Assembly (NCBI GenBank): GCA_018524345.1
Contig: JADQAZ010000004.1
Coordinates: 186,001-250,000, forward strand
DNA from: Harenicola maris
Lineage (GTDB): Bacteria; Pseudomonadota; Alphaproteobacteria; Rhodobacterales; Rhodobacteraceae
Reading direction: 5' to 3'
DNA length: 64,000 nt
Position numbers and translations under genes: made by a program. Shown here piece by piece: positions 60,249 to 64,000 of the stretch. The notes under the pieces were generated by a model, which searched no databases, was not told where the DNA came from, and saw only the letters and a program-made list of their open reading frames with translations. Position 1 is the stretch's first letter. Each line of letters begins with the position of its first letter.

Positions 60249-60265
60249 TCGCAGGGATACTGCGA
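60249..60265. promoter_or_regulatory. LysR-type dyad in the divergent mttB promoter
   Basis: TCGCAG-N5-CTGCGA is a T-N11-A type inverted repeat with flanking A/T-rich arms (TTTCGCAG and CTGCGAGAA). It lies between the dehydrogenase start (60163) and the MttB start (60341), the place expected for the LysR protein encoded at 61896-62858. Confidence 0.55.
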
Positions 60266-60340
60266 GAATTTAGGATAAATCATTCGCCTCTTGGCAAGGG
60301 ATCAAGTTCCGGCGTTACCTTTTTCAAAACAGGGGGCGTT

Positions 60341-61876
60341 ATGGCGAAATCGGTGATCAGGCGGCGCGGCAAATCCGGCAGCGGGCGGGAGGGGCGGCTG
60401 GCCCTGCGGGCGGCGGGCCCTTCTGTGAACCCATGTCCACCCGGGCAGATCGGCGGCGCCTATCGCCCGCTGAGCGAGGCGGACCTGCAAGGCATCTTTG
60501 ACACCGCCCTGCGCCTGCTGGGCAGCCTTGGCATGGGCGAGGTGCCTGCTCGGCTGGCCGATGATCTGATCCGCGCGGGGGCGCAGCAGGGCAGCGCCGG
60601 GCGCATCACCTTTCCCGAGGCCCTCGTGCGCGGGGCGATCGAGGGCGCGGCAAAGACATTTACCCTGCATGGCCGCGATCCCGCACGCTCGATCGAGGTT
60701 GGCGGCGAACGGGTGTATTTCGGCACCGGCGGTGCGGCGGTGCAGACCCTTGATTTGGACAGCGGCGCCTATCGCCCCTCCACCCTGTCGGACCTGCATG
60801 ACTTTACCCGCCTGCAGGATACCCTTGCCAATATCAGCTGGTTCACCCGCTGCTGCATCGCCACCGATGTGCCCGATATCTATGATCTGGATGTGAACAC
60901 GGCCTATGCCCTGCTGAAGAACACCACCAAGCCCACGGCCACGGCCTTTACCATCGCCGACCACGTCGCCCCCATCGTGCGGATGTTCGACATTGCCGCA
61001 GGGGGGCCGGGGGAATTTGCCAAGCGCCCCTTCGTCAAGGCGCATATCAGCCCGGTGATCTCGCCCATGCGCTACGGCGAGGATGCGGTGGATGTGGTTT
61101 TTGAATGTATCAAACACGGGGTGCCGGTGTCCTGCATCACCGCGGCGCAGGCCGGGGCCACGGCCCCTGCGACGCTGGCGGGCTTCCTTGCGCAGAGCCT
61201 TGCGGAAACCCTGGCCTCTTTGGTGATGGTCCATGCGATCAGGCCCGGGTTTCCGATGGTGTTCTCCAACTGGCCCCTTGTGATCGACCTGCGCACGGGG
61301 GCCTTTGCGGGGGGCAGCGGCGAGACGGCGGTGCTCAACGCCGCCTCGGCGCAGCTGTCGAACTGGCTTGGCCTGCCCTCGGGGGTTGCGGCCTCCATGA
61401 CCGACGCCAAGGCGATCGATGCGCAATACGGCATGGAGAAGGGCATGACCTCTCTGGCCGCCGCCCTTGCCGGGGGGAACCTGATCTACGAAAGCTCGGG
61501 GATGACGGCCTCGCTCCTTGGGGCCAGTTTCGAGGGGTTTGTGCTGGACGACGAGATGCATTCCAACACCTATCGCGCCCTGCGCGGGATCGAGGTGAGC
61601 GAAGCCAACCTTGCCTTTGACGCCATATGCGAGGCTGTTCTGGGCGAGGGGCATTTCCTTGGCGGCGCCCATACCCTTGCGGCGATGGAGCGCGATTACT
61701 TCTACCCCAGCCTTGCCAACCGCGACGAGCCGCGCACATGGCAGATGGGCGGGGCAGAGGACGCATGGGGTGCGGCCAAGCGCAGGGCGCAGGAGATTTT
61801 GGCCACCCACACCCCCGCCTATCTGACCGAGGCGCAGGAGGCGCAGATCCGCGCCGAGTTTCCCAATATCCGCTAG
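60341..61876 (+). CDS. MttB-family methyltransferase homologue without pyrrolysine
   Basis: The 511-residue protein reads as the trimethylamine methyltransferase (MttB) superfamily with YGEDAVDVVFECIKHGVPVS, then GATAPATLAGFLAQSLAETL and the C-terminal EANLAFDAICEAVLGEGHF. It has no in-frame amber codon, so it lacks the pyrrolysine of archaeal MttB and resembles the non-Pyl branch that includes glycine betaine methyltransferases. It transfers a methyl group from a quaternary amine or related compound to a cobalamin protein, though none is encoded nearby. GGGGG precedes ATG 60341. It is divergent from the FAD/GcvT gene and converges with the LysR gene. Confidence 0.85.
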   Translation: MAKSVIRRRGKSGSGREGRLALRAAGPSVNPCPPGQIGGAYRPLSEADLQGIFDTALRLLGSLGMGEVPARLADDLIRAGAQQGSAGRITFPEALVRGAIEGAAKTFTLHGRDPARSIEVGGERVYFGTGGAAVQTLDLDSGAYRPSTLSDLHDFTRLQDTLANISWFTRCCIATDVPDIYDLDVNTAYALLKNTTKPTATAFTIADHVAPIVRMFDIAAGGPGEFAKRPFVKAHISPVISPMRYGEDAVDVVFECIKHGVPVSCITAAQAGATAPATLAGFLAQSLAETLASLVMVHAIRPGFPMVFSNWPLVIDLRTGAFAGGSGETAVLNAASAQLSNWLGLPSGVAASMTDAKAIDAQYGMEKGMTSLAAALAGGNLIYESSGMTASLLGASFEGFVLDDEMHSNTYRALRGIEVSEANLAFDAICEAVLGEGHFLGGAHTLAAMERDYFYPSLANRDEPRTWQMGGAEDAWGAAKRRAQEILATHTPAYLTEAQEAQIRAEFPNIR

Positions 61877-61895
61877 GGCCAAGGGGCGCTCGGGG

Positions 61896-62858
61896 CTACT
61901 CCAGCAGGGTAAAATCCCCCTCCAGCCATGGCAGCAGCTTGAGCATGGGGGCAACCGCGTGCCGTTCCAGCAGATCGCGCAGGTTGCCCTCTATCTGGTC
62001 GCAGACAGAGCTGGAACAATCGGCGGTAGAGACCAGCATCAAGGTGCGGGCAAAGGCGCGGCCGGGGTAGGGCTGTGCCTTGAGCGAGGGTTGGAAGCGC
62101 CGCGCCCGCGAGAGCAGCAGCGGCGTGGTGATCGTCCAGCCCGCCCCCGCCGCCACCATGGCCAGCAGGGTCTGGGTGTTGGCACATTCGAACCGGTTGG
62201 CAAGGGTCACACGGCTGCGCCGCAGGTGGGCCTCTATCTGGCGCCCGATCAGCAGGTTCGGGGTAAAGCGCAGGAACGGCAGATCGGCCTTGCCGGAGAT
62301 CAGATCGCGGGCGGAGAATTCCGCCCCTTTCGGCAGGACGGCGATGAAGGGATCGCGCATCAGGTTCTGCGCGCTCAATTCCTCGCCCAGCCCCTCGACA
62401 TTGCAGGCAAGGCCGATGTCGAGCTTGCGGTTGCGCAGCATCTCGGTCACGCCCGAGGAGGCATCGGAATGGAACAGAAAGCTGCAATTCGGCATGGCGC
62501 GGGTCAGGGAGACGGCGAGTTCGGGGATGATGTCGCTGTCCAGATCCTCGATCGCGCCGATGCGCAGGTGGCTGACGTCATGGCCCGCGCCCGCGGCGGC
62601 CTCGCTCGTGGCCTTGCGGATGGCCAGCAGGGCGTCGTCGATGTTGCGCAGAAACGTCTGCCCGCGCGGCGTCAGGATCATCGGGCGGCGGGAATGGTCG
62701 AACAGGGGGCTGCCGATATGGGCCTCTAGGCTGCGCAGGTGATGCGACACGGTGCTCAGCGACAGGCCACTGTCGCGGGCGGCGGCCTGCAAGGACCCCT
62801 TGCGTGCGCAGATCTGGAACAGCTCCAACCCCTTCAGACTTAGCTCCTTGCGTGCCAT
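61896..62858 (-). CDS. LysR-family transcriptional regulator
   Basis: The 320-residue protein has a winged helix-turn-helix (LELFQICARKGSLQAAARDS, then LSLSTVSHHLRSLEAHIGSP) followed by a LysR substrate domain (LRIGAIEDLDSDIIPELAVS, then GVTEMLRNRKLDIGLACNVE). From ATG 62858, upstream frame to 62927 is excluded. It converges with the MttB gene by 19 bases. It likely controls the MttB and dehydrogenase genes through the T-N11-A dyad at 60249-60265. Confidence 0.87.
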   Translation of the reverse strand: MARKELSLKGLELFQICARKGSLQAAARDSGLSLSTVSHHLRSLEAHIGSPLFDHSRRPMILTPRGQTFLRNIDDALLAIRKATSEAAAGAGHDVSHLRIGAIEDLDSDIIPELAVSLTRAMPNCSFLFHSDASSGVTEMLRNRKLDIGLACNVEGLGEELSAQNLMRDPFIAVLPKGAEFSARDLISGKADLPFLRFTPNLLIGRQIEAHLRRSRVTLANRFECANTQTLLAMVAAGAGWTITTPLLLSRARRFQPSLKAQPYPGRAFARTLMLVSTADCSSSVCDQIEGNLRDLLERHAVAPMLKLLPWLEGDFTLLE

Positions 62859-62944
62859 AGGGCCCCTTATCCCGCGGGCCCCTGTGACCCATGGGGCAAA
62901 GATTGCCGCTTTAACCTTCAAGGGCAAGGCGCTACCTTCTGTTC

Positions 62945-63589
62945 ATGAATGCCGCCGCCCCCCAAACTGAGATCAACCCGGACGAGATCATCGTCTGTCC
63001 GACCTGTGACGCGGCCTATCACCTGCAGCGGCCCAGTTTTGACGAGCGCGCGGTCTGCGAGCGGTGCCACACCGCCCTGATCACCCCGCGCCGCAAGGCG
63101 GGGATGCAGATCATCGCGCTGGCCCTGTCGGTGTTGATCCTTGTGGTTGCGGCGGTTTGCTTTCCCTTTCTGTCGATCCGCGCGGCGGGGGCGACCAATT
63201 CGATTTCGGTCCTCGAAACCGCGCTGGCGTTCCGCGGCGAGGCCTATGGCCCGCTGGCTTGGGTTGTGCTGGGGTTCATCGTGGTGATCCCCTTTGTGCG
63301 GGCGGTGCTGTCGATCTATGTTCTGGTGCCGCTGGTGTTCGAACGGCCGGTCTATCGGGGCGCGAAGGAGGCCTTCAAATGGCTCGACCGTTTGCACCCT
63401 TGGTCGATGGCGGAAATCTTTGTGCTTGGCTGCGCCGTGGCGCTGGTTAAAGTGGCTGATCTTGCCGAAATCCGCTTTGGCGCGGCGTTTTGGATGTTTT
63501 GTGGTCTTGTTGTCGTTGTCCTTGTTCAGGACAGCTTCCTGTGTAGATGGTCGGTATGGAACTCTCTGGTTCATCCTCGAAAGCAGTAA
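62945..63589 (+). CDS. pqiA: PqiA-family protein, first domain
   Basis: This 214-residue inner-membrane protein has an N-terminal zinc finger (IVCPTCDAAYHL and VCERCHTALI) and four hydrophobic segments (IIALALSVLILVVAAVCFPF, LAWVVLGFIVVIPFVRAVLS and others). It is one half of PqiA, which in E. coli is a single protein of two such domains. The next gene carries the second half. PqiA acts with PqiB, an MlaD protein, in lipid transport across the periplasm. The start at 62945 is 86 bases from the divergent LysR start. Confidence 0.82.
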   Translation: MNAAAPQTEINPDEIIVCPTCDAAYHLQRPSFDERAVCERCHTALITPRRKAGMQIIALALSVLILVVAAVCFPFLSIRAAGATNSISVLETALAFRGEAYGPLAWVVLGFIVVIPFVRAVLSIYVLVPLVFERPVYRGAKEAFKWLDRLHPWSMAEIFVLGCAVALVKVADLAEIRFGAAFWMFCGLVVVVLVQDSFLCRWSVWNSLVHPRKQ

Positions 63590-64000
63590 CCGCGCGCGCG
63601 CTCGGGCTGGTGGTCTGCCGCAATTGCACCAAGGTGCACCGGCTGGGCGAGGCAGAGACCTGTGCGCGCTGCGGGCAGCGCCTGTTGTCGCGCGATACCA
63701 AATCCCTGCAACGGGTCTGGGCATGGTGGCTGCTGGGGCTGATCTGCTACATTCCGGCCAATATGTATCCGATGCTGCAAACCCGCACCCTGCTGAAGGT
63801 TCAGGAGGATACAATCGTCGGCGGCGCGGTGGAGCTTATCCATCACGGCTCCTACGGGATTGCCGCGATCATCCTGATTGCCTCTGTCGCGATCCCGATC
63901 GGCAAATTCGCCGCGGTGGCCCTTGTGGCGATCAGCGTGGTGCGCCCCTCCTCGCTTTCGGGGGCAAAACTGCGGTTTGTGCATGAGGTGGTGGAATATG
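63547..64000 (+). CDS. pqiA: PqiA-family protein, second domain, cut off by window edge
   Basis: The frame opens at ATG 63547 or 63556 inside the end of the preceding gene and runs off the window at 64000 (at least 151 codons). It has the second zinc finger (LVVCRNCTKVHRL and CARCGQRLLS) and hydrophobic segments WAWWLLGLICYIPANMYPML and IIASVAIPIGKFAAVALVAI-like AIILIASVAIPIGKFAAVAL, typical of PqiA. The 5' overlap suggests coupled translation with the first half. pqiB is expected to follow beyond the window. Confidence 0.78.
   Translation, partial: MVGMELSGSSSKAVTARALGLVVCRNCTKVHRLGEAETCARCGQRLLSRDTKSLQRVWAWWLLGLICYIPANMYPMLQTRTLLKVQEDTIVGGAVELIHHGSYGIAAIILIASVAIPIGKFAAVALVAISVVRPSSLSGAKLRFVHEVVEY

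Noticed and set aside
60302..61954. Minus-strand open frame of 550 codons
   Set aside because: Antisense to the MttB homologue; no recognisable domain.
1..64000. CRISPR arrays, tRNA or rRNA genes
   Set aside because: No regularly spaced repeats or cloverleaf-like sequence was noticed on reading; a tool search such as tRNAscan would settle the tRNA question.

Overview
The window reads as an alphaproteobacterial chromosome of the Rhodobacteraceae (Roseobacter-like) type. Signs of this are the GC-rich backbone, the many solute-binding-protein transporters (two TRAP systems, one tripartite tricarboxylate system, one phosphonate ABC system), the sarcosine/dimethylglycine dehydrogenase next to a non-pyrrolysine MttB homologue, and the tightly overlapping ATGA and TAATG gene junctions. 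There is no rRNA, tRNA or CRISPR array that I could see.

The window has two halves. Positions 1 to about 21,800 form an accessory island, visibly more AT-rich than the rest. It ends at a complete four-gene Tn7-like transposition module (tnsA, tnsB, tnsC, tniQ; 15,803-21,523) lying next to the 3' end of phnE. Upstream of that module sits a set of genes that looks like anti-phage or genome-defence cargo. It contains a minus-strand operon of an Mrr-like nuclease, a reverse transcriptase and a PD-(D/E)XK protein with Q-x3-Y (1,815-5,679). It also contains a plus-strand nuclease plus Ski2-like helicase pair resembling Hachiman/AbpAB (6,255-10,350), a UvrD/HelD-type helicase with an embedded nuclease-like segment and zinc ribbons (10,632-13,556), and an exported peptidoglycan-binding-domain protein (13,765-15,030). 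The reverse transcriptase carries a frameshift near its 5' end. The far left (1-1,550) holds two unrecognised genes and a decayed ORF. The left boundary of the element was not found.

Positions 21,847-64,000 are metabolic backbone arranged as discrete regulons, most with their own regulator and a visible operator-like dyad. They are: phnDCEE (21,847-25,300); a short-chain dehydrogenase divergent from a TetR regulator with two related palindromes between them; a sugar-acid regulon (27,377-36,204) made of a KDPGal-type aldolase, KDGal kinase, soluble two-component system, tautomerase, lactonase, OsmC protein and TRAP transporter, in which three promoters share the palindrome TGCGGG-TT-CCCGCA; the eight-gene MSMEG_0572/Sll0783 (Nit1C-type) nitrilase-radical SAM cluster (36,279-42,789), divergent from a MocR-type regulator; a MarR-linked TRAP operon with an alpha/beta hydrolase (44,471-48,822); a tripartite tricarboxylate transporter operon with TIM-barrel, enolase-superfamily, SDR, TetR and DHDPS-like genes (49,467-57,698) behind a 34-bp concentric dyad; a methylated-amine pair (FAD/GcvT dehydrogenase and MttB homologue) with a LysR gene; and the start of a pqiA locus that runs off the right edge.

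The part most likely to hold an undescribed system is the Tn7-like element's cargo, above all the nuclease-RT-nuclease operon. The most economical regulatory discovery is the shared palindrome of the sugar-acid regulon. All functions are inferred from sequence reading alone, and no database search was run.
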